Positions 18,900 through 28,486 of a DNA stretch of 64,000 nt are shown here, in pieces. Under the pieces are notes generated by a model that was given only the letters and a program-made list of their open reading frames with translations, was not told where the DNA came from and did no database searches. The translations under genes were made by a program, and so were the position numbers. How positions within the stretch are numbered: the stretch's first letter is position 1; the number at the start of each line of letters is the position of its first letter. Source of the DNA: Porphyromonas sp. (GTDB lineage: Bacteria > Bacteroidota > Bacteroidia > Bacteroidales > Porphyromonadaceae); assembly GCA_022772085.1 (NCBI GenBank), contig JALFBN010000003.1, positions 62,001 through 126,000 of the forward strand. Reading direction: 5' to 3'.

Positions 18900-19487
18900 T
18901 TACTCGAACACCTTACGAGGCGCCATTTTTCGGAGATTCATCAATGCATATCGCATACGCCCCAAAGCTGTATTGATACTAACACCTGTATAGCTAGCAA
19001 TTTCCTTGAAGCTCATATCATGACGAAAACGTAGCACCAGAACATCCCTCTGCTCTTTGGGGAGACGTGCTACACAAGTTCTAAGTAGGTCCCTGTTGTT
19101 TTGCTCCACGAGAATCTCCTCCATATTAAGGCTCGGAGAGGGAAAACGATCAATGAACTCTTCTCTGAACTGATCATCATGAATTGAATAGACTTTTTGC
19201 GTTTTAGTGCGTCTAAAATGATCAATCACGAGGTTGTGAGCAACTCGAAAAAGCCACTGACGAAATTTGCCTTGCGTCTGATAAGAACCGGCTCTCAAGA
19301 CTTGTATTACCTTCATAAAGGTGTCTTGGAACAGATCGTCTGCTATATCGCTATTGCCTACCTGTATCTGAATATAAGAAAGCAACTCATCATCGTATCG
19401 TTCGATAAGCACATCGAAGGCCTCATTAAGACCTCCTACATAGAGCGAGACCAACTCATCGTCCGATCTCTTCTGTATATCCTTCAT
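18900..19487 (-). CDS. ECF-type RNA polymerase sigma factor
   Basis: A 195-residue sigma-70-family factor with region 2 (DDLFQDTFMKVIQVLR and FRQWLFRVAHNLVIDHFRR, about 50-95) and region 4 (LPKEQRDVLVLRFRHDMSFKEIASYTGVSINTALGRMRYALMNLR, about 140-187), lacking regions 1 and 3 as ECF factors do. No anti-sigma gene is adjacent on either side, so its trigger cannot be inferred. Flanking gaps of about 200 and 295 bases suggest a monocistronic unit. Confidence 0.93.
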   Translation of the reverse strand: MKDIQKRSDDELVSLYVGGLNEAFDVLIERYDDELLSYIQIQVGNSDIADDLFQDTFMKVIQVLRAGSYQTQGKFRQWLFRVAHNLVIDHFRRTKTQKVYSIHDDQFREEFIDRFPSPSLNMEEILVEQNNRDLLRTCVARLPKEQRDVLVLRFRHDMSFKEIASYTGVSINTALGRMRYALMNLRKMAPRKVFE

Positions 19488-19629
19488 ATTGCTATGATCT
19501 TTTTATAGTAAGAAGTAGCAATGTTTCGATAGGCAATCTTGTATATTAGTTCTATAATCAAGCGTATTTTCTAGGGCGCAAAATAAATGGATTTTCCCGA
19601 AATACGCAACTAAGGAGATTTATAGATAG

Positions 19630-19667
19630 GGGAGTGTATTCGATTTTGATCATCACAATATACTCCC
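19630..19667 (-). terminator. Hairpin downstream of the ROK gene
   Basis: Arms GGGAGTGTATT (19630-19640) and AATATACTCCC (19657-19667) pair over 11 positions with one mismatch. They lie 20 bases past the ROK gene stop. There is no strong T-tract on the minus strand, so termination may be weak or factor-assisted. Confidence 0.4.
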
Positions 19668-19686
19668 TCTACCATTTTCAAATTTA

Positions 19687-20919
19687 TCAGCCGATCTTAC
19701 CAAATCGACGGGAACGAGCCATCATACACGAGCCGATTAGCCCAGCCTCTTTTCCGAGAGAGGCAATCTTTATTGAAGTATCATTACTTACTACATTGAG
19801 CGTATAGGTGCGCACAATAGTCTCTACGGGCAAACGTAAAAACTCACCAGTTTCTGCCAATGTACCTCCGAGGATAACAACCTCAGGGTTGAATATATTG
19901 ATCAACCCAGCCAATTGACGTCCGAGCTTTCGACCAACAGAATCAAGAACTTCAAGACATAGAACATCTTCATTATTGATAGCATTGATAATATCGGGTA
20001 GGGTGATAACCTTTCCCTCCCTATGGAGATCAGAGAGAACAGAAACCTCCCCTGCTGCAATGCGCTGAGTCAGTACGCGATGAAGAGCCAAGCCTCCAAT
20101 TTCGGTTTGCATACACCCTTTTTTACCACAGGGACAAAGAATTTCATTGTCATAGATGCTGATATGACCAAACTCTCCACTGAACCCCGACTTTCCGGTA
20201 TAGATCTTTCCGTTTAAGATGATACCAAGTCCAAGCCCCCAGCTCATGTTGATGTATAATACATTCTTAGCCTCAGTACCTGCCGTAACACCTTGGGTAT
20301 ACTCTCCATAAGCCATCCCTCTAGTATCATTATCGAGAGTTACATTGAATCCAAGTTCTTCTCCTATAATATCAGCTAGAGACTGCTTCTTTTGTATCTG
20401 TTGGAAGAAGGTATAACTGTATCCCGTCATGGGATTGATTCGACCCGGGAGATTGATATTTATGTTTAGTAGATTGCTTGTATCAATCTGATGATCCGTA
20501 ATGAAATTACGAATCAAAGTACATAGTTCCGCAATGGAAGAGGCGTCATCATTAAGGATATAGGGAATATCGTATTCTTGTACGAGGATAGCTCCGACCA
20601 AATTCATCAATCCAACATGTACTCGGTCGTGCTGCACATCTACCCCAATGAAGATCCCAGCCTCCGGATGCAACCCATAGATGTAGGGATAACGCCCTCC
20701 ATTCGTTTCTAATTTACCATAATTGGCGATGCATTTCTTGTTCTCAAGTTCTGTAATAAACTTCGTTACAGTCGGAGTACTAAGCATGAGATAATGGGCT
20801 AAATCCGTTATCGTTGATGGTCCATGCTCTATACAATAAGCTATAATTTGGCTTTTGATCTGACCAACTTTCGTGCCAGATTCTATTTCACTAAGCAATG
20901 CTGGTTCTGTCATAGTCAT
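19687..20919 (-). CDS. ROK-family transcriptional regulator (NagC/XylR type)
   Basis: A 410-residue repressor-type protein. A winged helix-turn-helix lies near residues 20-75 (GPSTITDLAHYLMLSTPTVTKFITELE), followed by the ROK sugar-kinase-like domain: GVDVQHDRVHVGLM (about 92), GEFGHISIYDNE and the zinc motif CPCGKKGCMQTE (about 265-277). Such proteins control sugar or amino-sugar genes in response to a carbohydrate ligand; no sugar operon is nearby. It follows the DEAD-box helicase gene by 17 bases and is probably on the same transcript. Confidence 0.9.
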   Translation of the reverse strand: MTMTEPALLSEIESGTKVGQIKSQIIAYCIEHGPSTITDLAHYLMLSTPTVTKFITELENKKCIANYGKLETNGGRYPYIYGLHPEAGIFIGVDVQHDRVHVGLMNLVGAILVQEYDIPYILNDDASSIAELCTLIRNFITDHQIDTSNLLNININLPGRINPMTGYSYTFFQQIQKKQSLADIIGEELGFNVTLDNDTRGMAYGEYTQGVTAGTEAKNVLYINMSWGLGLGIILNGKIYTGKSGFSGEFGHISIYDNEILCPCGKKGCMQTEIGGLALHRVLTQRIAAGEVSVLSDLHREGKVITLPDIINAINNEDVLCLEVLDSVGRKLGRQLAGLINIFNPEVVILGGTLAETGEFLRLPVETIVRTYTLNVVSNDTSIKIASLGKEAGLIGSCMMARSRRFGKIG

Positions 20920-20936
20920 TCCTTTATTAGATCTTT

Positions 20937-22268
20937 TTAATTATCCTTTTTGTGTCTACGAGCACTCTGTGAACTCCCTTTTCGGATCGTTCGTTTGTTC
21001 CTCGAATTAGATTTTCCTACTTTAAAGGCTTCTGCTCTAACTCCTTTTTTATTTCGTGAATAGCGGCCATTGCCTCGCTTGGATGCCTTCCTCATCAACG
21101 ACTCGGGATCGTATGTAGGCGCATCGCCATACTCCGCATCCACGGGTACTTTGTAAACTGAGTAGCCGAGGAACTGCTCTAATAAATAGAAGCTTTTCTG
21201 TTCCTCCTCATTGACCAGCGTTATGGCGAGACCTCTACCATCAGTACCTCTGGCCGTACGTCCGATGCGGTGTACGTAATCTTCTGGATCGTGGGGCATA
21301 TCATAGTTTATAACCACTCTGATATCGTCGATATCAATACCACGAGCCACAATATCGGTTGCGACAAGTACATCAACAAACCCCGTCTTAAAATCTCTCA
21401 TCACCTGCTCTCGCGTTATCTGATCAAGATCCGAATGCATTTCGGCTACGTTAATCCCTTTCAACTTAAGAGAAAGCGATAATTGGTGTACTTTCTGTTT
21501 AGAGGACGAGAATACAACCGTTTTCTGAGTTTTGTGTTCGCTAGAAGAACCTAACAACCCCACGACGATTGGCAACTTCTGCGCCTCATAACAAATATAA
21601 GCACTCTGTAAGATTGATTTAGGAGGTTTGGAAATAGCAATAGTCATCCGAATAGGGTTCTTGAGGATGCTATTGGCTAGTTCCCCTATCTTGGGAGGCA
21701 TAGTTGCAGAGAAAAGGGCAATCTGACACGTTGGGGGGAGTCTTTTCCAAATACTCATGATATCATCGTAGAATCCCATATCGAGCATTCGATCTGCCTC
21801 ATCGATAACGAAATAGGAAACTTTGGATATATTAGCAACTTGTAGATTGAGCATGGAGATGAGACGACCTGGAGTGGCTACAATGATATCTGTGCCTCGC
21901 TCAATACTACGTTGAGCTTGCGACCAAGCGAGTCCATCGGTTCCTCCGTAAATAGCAAGTGATGAAACAGAAACGAAATAACCAAATCCAGAGATCTGTT
22001 GATCTATTTGCTGTGCCAACTCCCGTGTTGGAGCCATCACGATAGCTTTGATTGCATCTTCCTCGAACTCTCCTAGAAAAATTCGGTTAATGATAGGAAG
22101 TAAATAGGCTGCAGTTTTCCCCGTTCCTGTTTGGGCACACCCTAAAAGATCTCTTCCCTGCATCAGGGGAGGAATGGTTGCTTCTTGGATGGGAGTAGGG
22201 GCTATGAAGTTCATAGCTTCTAGTCCATCCAAAACCTCGTCTTCAAAGCCAAAATCGTAGAAATTCAT
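20937..22268 (-). CDS. DEAD-box RNA helicase
   Basis: A 443-residue ATP-dependent RNA helicase. Motifs appear in order: Q motif (FIAPTPIQEATIPPLM), I (AQTGTGKT), Ia (APTRELAQQ), II (DEAD in VIDEADRMLDMGF), III (SAT), V (ATDIVARGIDI) and VI (HRIGRTARG). The last 60 residues are basic and rich in K, R, S and N, a typical RNA-binding tail. It may act in ribosome assembly or mRNA turnover, as RhlE-like enzymes do; which member it is cannot be settled from motifs. Confidence 0.95.
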   Translation of the reverse strand: MNFYDFGFEDEVLDGLEAMNFIAPTPIQEATIPPLMQGRDLLGCAQTGTGKTAAYLLPIINRIFLGEFEEDAIKAIVMAPTRELAQQIDQQISGFGYFVSVSSLAIYGGTDGLAWSQAQRSIERGTDIIVATPGRLISMLNLQVANISKVSYFVIDEADRMLDMGFYDDIMSIWKRLPPTCQIALFSATMPPKIGELANSILKNPIRMTIAISKPPKSILQSAYICYEAQKLPIVVGLLGSSSEHKTQKTVVFSSSKQKVHQLSLSLKLKGINVAEMHSDLDQITREQVMRDFKTGFVDVLVATDIVARGIDIDDIRVVINYDMPHDPEDYVHRIGRTARGTDGRGLAITLVNEEEQKSFYLLEQFLGYSVYKVPVDAEYGDAPTYDPESLMRKASKRGNGRYSRNKKGVRAEAFKVGKSNSRNKRTIRKGSSQSARRHKKDN

Positions 22269-22290
22269 CTCAAATAGTCTTCTTCGCGGA

Positions 22291-22298
22291 CAAAGATA
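22291..22298 (-). promoter_or_regulatory. Putative -7 box upstream of the helicase-ROK operon
   Basis: Minus-strand TATCTTTG fits TAnnTTTG, 23 bases before the helicase ATG. No -33 box is evident. Confidence 0.4.
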
Positions 22299-22442
22299 AT
22301 AGTTTTATTTTTATCCTGCGATGTTTGATGAATAATAAAAGAATCTATTGCTAGGTTAGCTATCAGTTACTTATATTCCAGTTGTCAAAACTGATTTGTA
22401 AACAATCAAAAGCCGAAGTTATGATTCTTCTTTATAAAGAGA

Positions 22443-22478
22443 AATACCCATGCAAGCTATATAACTTACATGAGTATT
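22443..22478 (-). terminator. Hairpin downstream of the greA-HIT operon
   Basis: Fourteen-base arms (22443-22456 and 22465-22478) pair fully as RNA on the minus strand when two G-U pairs are allowed, around an 8-base loop. It lies about 65 bases past the HIT gene stop. The following bases are only moderately T-rich, so this is a probable rather than certain terminator. Confidence 0.45.
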
Positions 22479-22541
22479 CAATTATTCTATTCCAGGAGAG
22501 AATGCTCTTACCCTCTATACAAGAGATACTCCGATAGTTTT

Positions 22542-22940
22542 TTAACCAATCTGTTCAGCAATGCATCGAGCGACCTCTTTCATCTCATCTTTTGTTGGAG
22601 ATAAGTGTCCCTCCGAGCCAAAGCTAACAATAGTATCGCTTTGCAGAGGGATAAGATGAATATGCGCATGAGGCACGTCTAGTCCCAATGTAAAGGATCC
22701 GACTTTAACACAAGGACAGGCCTTTTTGATCGCTTTGGCAACCTTTTTCGCAAATAGTTGCAATGCAATGGTATCCTCATCATCAAGATCAAATATGTAA
22801 TCAACCTCTTTTTTGGGAATGACTAATGTATGCCCCATTGCCAGTGGATTGATATCCAAAAAGGCGAAATGCTTTTCGTCTTCAGCGATCTTGTAGCAAG
22901 GAATATCCCCACAAATGATTTTTGAAAAGACAGAACTCAT
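22542..22940 (-). CDS. HIT-family nucleotide-binding protein
   Basis: A 132-residue protein of the histidine-triad superfamily, which hydrolyses or transfers nucleotide-phosphoramidate-type bonds. The triad is intact: HAHIHLIPL near residues 110-118. The N-terminus MSSVFSKIICGDIPCYKI is canonical; an upstream in-frame TTG (22949) is less likely than this ATG. It lies 29 bases downstream of greA, suggesting joint transcription. Confidence 0.92.
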   Translation of the reverse strand: MSSVFSKIICGDIPCYKIAEDEKHFAFLDINPLAMGHTLVIPKKEVDYIFDLDDEDTIALQLFAKKVAKAIKKACPCVKVGSFTLGLDVPHAHIHLIPLQSDTIVSFGSEGHLSPTKDEMKEVARCIAEQIG

Positions 22941-22969
22941 TATACTCAACGAACTGCGATAAGATTAAC

Positions 22970-23440
22970 TCAAATCGAGATATTCAGGATCTCAAAATGA
23001 AGAGTCCCAATGGGGACCTGCACCTCTACAATCTCTCCGACCCTCTTACCAATAAGGGCTTTTGCAATGGGAGCCGTGATGGAGAGCTTCCGTTCTTTGA
23101 AGTTGGCATCCAACTCAGGAACGATCGTGTACTCTATAATGTCATTATTATCAAGCCGCTTTACCTTAACCTTCGTCAGTAATTGAACCTTACTTGTATC
23201 TATTTTAGTTTCGTCAATTATGCGTGTATTAGCAGCTTGTGTTTTCAATTGAGATATTTTGGCCTCAAGCAGTCCTTGGGCTTCACGAGCAGCATCGTAT
23301 TCTGCATTTTCTGAAAGATCCCCTTTGTCACGGGCTTCAGCAATGGCTTGAGCTATTACGGGACGCTCTTCCCGTTCCAAGCGACTGATTTCATCCATTA
23401 AACGGTCAAAGCCGTCTTGTGTCATGTAGTTATACTCCAT
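22970..23440 (-). CDS. greA: Transcript cleavage factor GreA
   Basis: Rescues backtracked RNA polymerase by stimulating transcript cleavage. The chosen ATG (23440) gives MEYNYMTQDGFDRLMDEI and 156 residues, the usual length; a longer frame from 23494 adds 18 unlikely residues. The N-terminal coiled coil carries the acidic tip DLSENAEYDAA (the D and E coordinate the catalytic magnesium), and the C-terminal FKBP-like domain runs to GTLHFEILNI. A promoter-like pair is found 113 bases upstream. Confidence 0.96.
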   Translation of the reverse strand: MEYNYMTQDGFDRLMDEISRLEREERPVIAQAIAEARDKGDLSENAEYDAAREAQGLLEAKISQLKTQAANTRIIDETKIDTSKVQLLTKVKVKRLDNNDIIEYTIVPELDANFKERKLSITAPIAKALIGKRVGEIVEVQVPIGTLHFEILNISI

Positions 23441-23513
23441 TTTTCTTCGTTTTTTATCCGGATCTCCTCTATAAAAAAGAGCAAGACGAATCATCTACTA
23501 TACCAAAAACTAA

Positions 23514-23529
23514 GGGGATTTGAATCCCC
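23514..23529 (-). terminator. Hairpin between tRNA-Pro and greA
   Basis: GGGGATT and AATCCCC (7-base arms) form a compact GC-capped hairpin; on the minus strand it is followed by TTAGTTTTTGG. It may end the tRNA-Pro transcript, or act as an early attenuator for greA since it lies downstream of the proposed greA promoter. Confidence 0.4.
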
Positions 23530-23552
23530 CCTTAATCGTCATAAATCAACTG

Positions 23553-23582
23553 CAAAATTAGCTATTTCTTTGTACTCTACAA
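23553..23582 (-). promoter_or_regulatory. Putative greA promoter (-33/-7)
   Basis: On the minus strand TTG (23582-23580), 19 bases, then TAATTTTG (23560-23553) fits the Bacteroidetes TTG-N19-TAnnTTTG arrangement. It sits between tRNA-Pro and greA, 113 bases before the greA ATG. Confidence 0.5.
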
Positions 23583-23601
23583 TAGACCGCAGTGTCCTAT
23601 G

Positions 23602-23674
23602 TCGGGATGAGAAGACTCGAACTTCCGACCTCCACGTCCCGAACGTGGCGCGCTACCAACTGTGCTACATCCCG
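23602..23674 (-). tRNA. tRNA-Pro (anticodon CGG)
   Basis: A 73-base cloverleaf on the minus strand. Acceptor arms CGGGATG and CATCCCG pair fully. The anticodon stem CCACG/CGTGG encloses the loop TTCGGGA, giving anticodon CGG, which reads the proline codon CCG. The T arm contains TTCGAGT. The CCA end is not encoded, so it must be added after transcription. Confidence 0.95.
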
Positions 23675-23690
23675 ATTGGTATTACTCCTG

Positions 23691-23698
23691 CAAAGGTA
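23691..23698 (-). promoter_or_regulatory. Putative -7 box of tRNA-Pro
   Basis: Minus-strand TACCTTTG fits TAnnTTTG and ends 17 bases before the tRNA 5' end, a plausible distance for a tRNA promoter. Confidence 0.5.
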
Positions 23699-23718
23699 CA
23701 AAGAAAAAACGATTTTGA

Positions 23719-25209
23719 TTATCTCCTCCAAAAAATGGGTTGAAGGATACAGATCACCGTAAATACCTCTAGACGCCCTGCCAACATGATTAAACTCAAT
23801 ACAATCTTCTCAAATCCAGTGGCATAGGCAAAGTGCATCGAAAATTTACCGAAAGAGGGTCCAACATTACTAATACACGTAAAAGCAGAAGATGCTGCTG
23901 TAATAAAATCGTTACCCGATATAGTTAAAGCAATAGTGCCTAAGAGGATAAGAGATATATACAATGAGATAAAAGCCAAGACCTGTATTACATAATCTCC
24001 TGATATACTATTACCATTAAATCGTACATTAGTCACCATTCTGGGGTGAATCCTCTTTTTGAATTCATTGTTTAGGTTTTTCACCATGACCATGAAGCGA
24101 CTCATTTTGAGTCCACCTGCTGTAGATCCTGCACATCCGCAAATGGCCATCATGGCCATCCCTAGGCAAAAGAATAGAGGGTGCCATTCATTCATATCTG
24201 CCGTAACATATCCAGTACTACTGATGAGGGATATGACTTGGAATGCGGCATAACGGAATGTCTTTTCAGGTGTATCGTACAGATTTTGGTAGGAAAGCCA
24301 AGCCGTTGTCAGGAAAATACAAATCCCAACAAAGGCACAAAACCAGCGAAACTCTTCGTCTTTGAATAACTTCTTTGGCTTCCCCCAAAGGGCGAAAAAT
24401 AGCAAGGTTACATTAAGACTTCCTATAAACATGAATATCGTTATCACGTATTCTATATAGGGTGAATTGAATTCCAAAATACCACTATCTCGAGTGGAGT
24501 ATCCTCCCGTAGAGATACAAGTCAGAGCGTGGCACACAGCCTCAAAGAAATTCATATTTCCCAGCATCAATAAGATGCAGAGCAAAATGGTTAAGCCTAC
24601 ATATACGATCCAAAGCCTCCGAGCCACCTCTGTAATACGGGGCATGAAGCGGTCGTGTTTGATCCCCGTTGTTTCGGCATTGTACAAGAGCCCACCTCCC
24701 GAGCCTAAAGTTGGCATTAAAGCGAGGGTAAATACAACAATACCAATTCCCCCTTGCCATTGCATGAGGCTACGCCAAAGGAGAATTCCAACAGGTAATT
24801 GATGGACGGAGGTAAAAATAGTGGCTCCCGTTGTCGTAAATCCAGAGACAGTCTCAAAAAAAGCATCAATGGGATCCGCAGTGTATCGCCCAAAAATAAA
24901 GGGAAGCATACCGATGAGGGAAAGAATCAACCATGTTGTCGTAACAGATAACATTCCCTCTCGAATCCCTGTATTCTTAGATCTGGAATTTTTGTGATGT
25001 TGCCCATAAAAGAAAAGGGTCCCACCCACTAAAAACATAATTACTAGTGTATAGCAAAATGGGAGGAAATCTCCCCCTTGGGTATAGAGAGCAACAATAC
25101 AGCAAACGAATAGAAATAGTGTCTCAAGTAGACACATGTGTCCTACAACGGACGCAATAAACCGATAATTGATTCCAGAGGATGCTTTTCTATGTAAGAG
25201 GGGGGACAT
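23719..25209 (-). CDS. trkH: Trk-type potassium uptake membrane subunit TrkH
   Basis: A 496-residue inner-membrane K+ transporter subunit with about ten or more hydrophobic segments. Selectivity-loop sequences are recognisable: FFETVSGFTTTGATIF (about 138), ALTCISTGGYSTRD (about 230), VISLISSTGYVTADM (about 330) and FTCISNVGPSFG (about 447), the four pore repeats expected of TrkH. The regulatory partner TrkA is encoded 11 bases upstream. It ends a six-gene leftward run that starts at thyA. Confidence 0.95.
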   Translation of the reverse strand: MSPLLHRKASSGINYRFIASVVGHMCLLETLFLFVCCIVALYTQGGDFLPFCYTLVIMFLVGGTLFFYGQHHKNSRSKNTGIREGMLSVTTTWLILSLIGMLPFIFGRYTADPIDAFFETVSGFTTTGATIFTSVHQLPVGILLWRSLMQWQGGIGIVVFTLALMPTLGSGGGLLYNAETTGIKHDRFMPRITEVARRLWIVYVGLTILLCILLMLGNMNFFEAVCHALTCISTGGYSTRDSGILEFNSPYIEYVITIFMFIGSLNVTLLFFALWGKPKKLFKDEEFRWFCAFVGICIFLTTAWLSYQNLYDTPEKTFRYAAFQVISLISSTGYVTADMNEWHPLFFCLGMAMMAICGCAGSTAGGLKMSRFMVMVKNLNNEFKKRIHPRMVTNVRFNGNSISGDYVIQVLAFISLYISLILLGTIALTISGNDFITAASSAFTCISNVGPSFGKFSMHFAYATGFEKIVLSLIMLAGRLEVFTVICILQPIFWRR

Positions 25210-25220
25210 ATGGGTGTGTT

Positions 25221-26567
25221 CTACTCTTCAAATAGTGCTTTTACTTTGTCAATGGCTAATTCATAACAGAATACAACAACCAGATCATAAGGCTCTATAA
25301 TTGTATTCCCATCGATCATATAGGGTACGCCATTACGCACCATACCTCCAAGGGTAATCCCTTTAGGCAAATTCAAATCCTTCACCGGTTTTCCCGTTAT
25401 GGGAGACCCTCTACGAGCAACGATCTCTGCAACGTCGGCATTTGCTATGGTCAGGCACTTAACCGTACTCGTATCTTGTCCAAGCAGAGAGCGATAAATA
25501 TACCCAGCTGCAATCAGTTTTTTGTTGATAATAGTCCCGATATCCAATCGCTCCGCTAGAGGGATATAGTCGATATTCTCCTCCTTTGCTATCGTTTTGA
25601 ATACATCATAGCGTTTGGCTGCCAGGCAAGCGAGTACGTTGGTCTCGGAGTTTTCTGTCAAAGCCATGAAAACTTGAGCATCTCTTAAACCAACCTCCTC
25701 GAGGAGAGCAGGGTCTCGCCCGTCGCCGTGATAGAGTAATACATTAGCGGGGAGGAGGTCTCTTATTTCTTCAATACGTCGCTTTTCTTTTTCAAAGAGG
25801 ACAAACTCAATATTACGACTAGCCTTTGCAATGGTACGCATAGCAATACTACTAGCTCCCATTACAACGACTCGTTTGACCTCTACTTTCTTCTTCCCGG
25901 CAAGCTGACGTACCTCATCAATGTCACTTCCAATAGCCGTAAAGAAAACAATATCTCCGTGCTCTATTTGAGTTTGTCCCGAAGGGATAATCGTTTCCAC
26001 ACCTCTCTTAATGGCTACGACGTGGAATTTCTTGCGTTCAACTTGAGGTAATTCGATGAGTCGTTTACCTACTAGGGCAGCTCCATTACGAACTTTCACA
26101 CCGAGTAATACAATGTTTCCATTGAATAGTTCAATGTACTGACGAGCCCATGGATTCTGAAAAGTCACATTGATTTCTTCGGCTGCCAATTCCTCCGGAT
26201 AGATTAGGCTAGAGACCCCCAACCCTTCAAAAAATCGAGAATACTCAGGAGCTAGATAACGATGATTGCTGACACGGGCTATCGTTTCTGGCACTCCAAT
26301 AGAGGCTGCTAGTGTGCAAGCCAATATGTTCGTAGGTTCATCGGGCATAACACTGATGAATAGATCGGCATGCTGTACATTGCACTCCCGAAGATCGTGA
26401 GCATCTGTTGGATCGCCTATCACGGCAAGGAGCTCAGCCGAAGAAGAAAACTGATTTAACCGTTTAGGATCGGGATCCATTAACGTAATATCTTGTTGTT
26501 CTTCTGCTGATAATTTATTGGCAAGATGGGTGCCAACTTCTCCAGCTCCCGCAATGATGATTTTCAT
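25221..26567 (-). CDS. trkA: Trk potassium uptake regulator TrkA
   Basis: Cytoplasmic NAD(H)-binding subunit that gates TrkH. The 448 residues show the duplicated architecture: RCK_N at about 1-125 ([16 protein letters not shown]), RCK_C at about 140-220, a second RCK_N from about 230 ([19 protein letters not shown]) and a second RCK_C to the end. Its start overlaps the dxs stop by 4 bases, so translation is probably coupled to an isoprenoid enzyme with no obvious functional tie. Confidence 0.95.
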   Translation of the reverse strand: MKIIIAGAGEVGTHLANKLSAEEQQDITLMDPDPKRLNQFSSSAELLAVIGDPTDAHDLRECNVQHADLFISVMPDEPTNILACTLAASIGVPETIARVSNHRYLAPEYSRFFEGLGVSSLIYPEELAAEEINVTFQNPWARQYIELFNGNIVLLGVKVRNGAALVGKRLIELPQVERKKFHVVAIKRGVETIIPSGQTQIEHGDIVFFTAIGSDIDEVRQLAGKKKVEVKRVVVMGASSIAMRTIAKASRNIEFVLFEKEKRRIEEIRDLLPANVLLYHGDGRDPALLEEVGLRDAQVFMALTENSETNVLACLAAKRYDVFKTIAKEENIDYIPLAERLDIGTIINKKLIAAGYIYRSLLGQDTSTVKCLTIANADVAEIVARRGSPITGKPVKDLNLPKGITLGGMVRNGVPYMIDGNTIIEPYDLVVVFCYELAIDKVKALFEE

Positions 26568-28471
26568 AGATTTTTCCTGATTGAGAGAACCGATTCGACA
26601 ATACTCTGTGCATCAATTCCCGAGTAAGCATATTGTTCCTTAGGCGTACCGTGAGGAATAAACTGATCGGGAATTCCCAACCGTTTTACACTCCCCTTAT
26701 AACCCACTTCTGCTAAATATTCCAAGACTGTAGAACCTAACCCTCCGTGAATTGCGCCATCTTCCACTGTTACAACGGCACTGTATCGCTGAGCAATATC
26801 TTGCAACAAGTCTCGGTCAAATGGCTTTAAGAAGATCATGTCGTAGTGCGCAGGAATAGAGATTCCACGCTCTTTGAGGATTGCTAATGCCTTTTGTACC
26901 TCTACTGCAATGGATCCAATACTGAGTATAGCAACCTCTGATCCTTCTTGTAATAGTTCTCCTTTACCGATAGGAAGGAGTTGTAGTTCATTTTTCCAGT
27001 CAGGACAGGATCCCTTGCCTCTTGGATAACGGATGGCAAAAGGTCCTTCTTGTCCCTTGTATGCTGTGTACATGAGGTTGCGCAATAGATGCTCGTTGCG
27101 AGGAGCTGCTATCGTCAAATTAGGAATACAACTGAGATAGGATAGATCGAATGCCCCTTGATGGGTTGCACCATCTTCTCCAACAAGTCCCGCCCGATCT
27201 AGACACAAAACAACATGATAGTGGGGTAGGCACACGTCATGAATAAGCTGATCGTAAGCACGTTGTGCAAAAGAAGAGTATATGTTACAGAATGGGATTA
27301 TTCCCTCTCGGGCCAGTCCTGCCGAGAATGTTACGGCATGCCCCTCTGCAATACCTACATCAAAACTCCGATCCGGATATTCCCGCATCATCTGAGTCAT
27401 CGAGCATCCTGTAGGCATAGCCGGAGTAATCCCTGCAATACGTTCGTCCATGGCTGCCAATTCTACCAGGGTCTGACCAAAAACGTCTTGAAACTTAGGA
27501 GGTTCTCCTTGAGCGGAGGATTCACTGCGTTCTGCCGTTTGGACATTAAATTTCCCTGGAGCATGCCAAAGGGTAGGCTCCTTTTCGGCGGCTGCGTATC
27601 CCTTTCCCTTTATTGTACGAATATGCAGGATTTTAGGCCCCCTCAAGTCTTTTATCTTACGTAATACTTCTACAAGGCGAAGGACATCATTCCCATCAAT
27701 TGGACCAAAATAGCGGATACTTAATCCATCAAAAAAGGAAGATTGATTGTTAGAGAAGAGGCTTTTTATACTGTTATTAAGCCGTAAGATATTGCGTTTA
27801 TTCCCATCATTGATCAGTTTGATGTGCTTTAATCCCTGATATACATCATAGCGTACTGTGTTATAAGTACGACTTGTGTTGAGGTCTACAAGGTATTTAT
27901 TAAGTCCTCCGACGTTAGCGTCAATGGACATATTGTTGTCATTAAGGATTACGAGTAGGTTATTAGGGTATGAGGACGCATTGTTTAATCCTTCGAAAGC
28001 CAATCCTCCCGTCATGGATCCATCCCCAATCACGGCAACGATATTACGTTTTTCCTTACGCAATTCAGCGGCTACGGACATTCCAAGAGCAGCTGAAATG
28101 GAGTTGGAGGCATGCCCCGCGGGAAAAGTGTCATATTCACTCTCTTCAGGTAGGGGAAAGCCCGCAATGCCCCCCCATTGGCGTAGCGTTTCAAAAGCCT
28201 CCTTGCGCCCTGTCAAGATCTTATGCGCGTAAGCCTGATGCCCAACGTCCCATACGATACGATCGTAGGGCGTCTTAAAAACATAGTGAAGCGCAACCGC
28301 CAAATCGACAGCCCCCAAACTCGATCCCAAATGACCAGGATGTTGCGATAAAACCTCCAATTGGAAATTCCGAAGTTCTTTACAAACTTCTGGTAATTTC
28401 TCTTGAGAAAGTGATCGCAGATCCTTTGGCGATCCTATACTGTCAAGTAACGGATAGGATGAGGTAAGCAT
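26564..28471 (-). CDS. dxs: 1-deoxy-D-xylulose-5-phosphate synthase
   Basis: Thiamine-diphosphate enzyme that joins pyruvate and glyceraldehyde 3-phosphate in the first step of the non-mevalonate isoprenoid pathway. Its 635 residues match the family. The cofactor motif [17 protein letters not shown] is near residues 150-166, the second-domain segment [17 protein letters not shown] near 370, and [15 protein letters not shown] near 425 is the family hallmark. It lies 15 bases after hisS. Confidence 0.97.
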   Translation of the reverse strand: MLTSSYPLLDSIGSPKDLRSLSQEKLPEVCKELRNFQLEVLSQHPGHLGSSLGAVDLAVALHYVFKTPYDRIVWDVGHQAYAHKILTGRKEAFETLRQWGGIAGFPLPEESEYDTFPAGHASNSISAALGMSVAAELRKEKRNIVAVIGDGSMTGGLAFEGLNNASSYPNNLLVILNDNNMSIDANVGGLNKYLVDLNTSRTYNTVRYDVYQGLKHIKLINDGNKRNILRLNNSIKSLFSNNQSSFFDGLSIRYFGPIDGNDVLRLVEVLRKIKDLRGPKILHIRTIKGKGYAAAEKEPTLWHAPGKFNVQTAERSESSAQGEPPKFQDVFGQTLVELAAMDERIAGITPAMPTGCSMTQMMREYPDRSFDVGIAEGHAVTFSAGLAREGIIPFCNIYSSFAQRAYDQLIHDVCLPHYHVVLCLDRAGLVGEDGATHQGAFDLSYLSCIPNLTIAAPRNEHLLRNLMYTAYKGQEGPFAIRYPRGKGSCPDWKNELQLLPIGKGELLQEGSEVAILSIGSIAVEVQKALAILKERGISIPAHYDMIFLKPFDRDLLQDIAQRYSAVVTVEDGAIHGGLGSTVLEYLAEVGYKGSVKRLGIPDQFIPHGTPKEQYAYSGIDAQSIVESVLSIRKNL

Positions 28472-28486
28472 GTAAAATCTAATTTG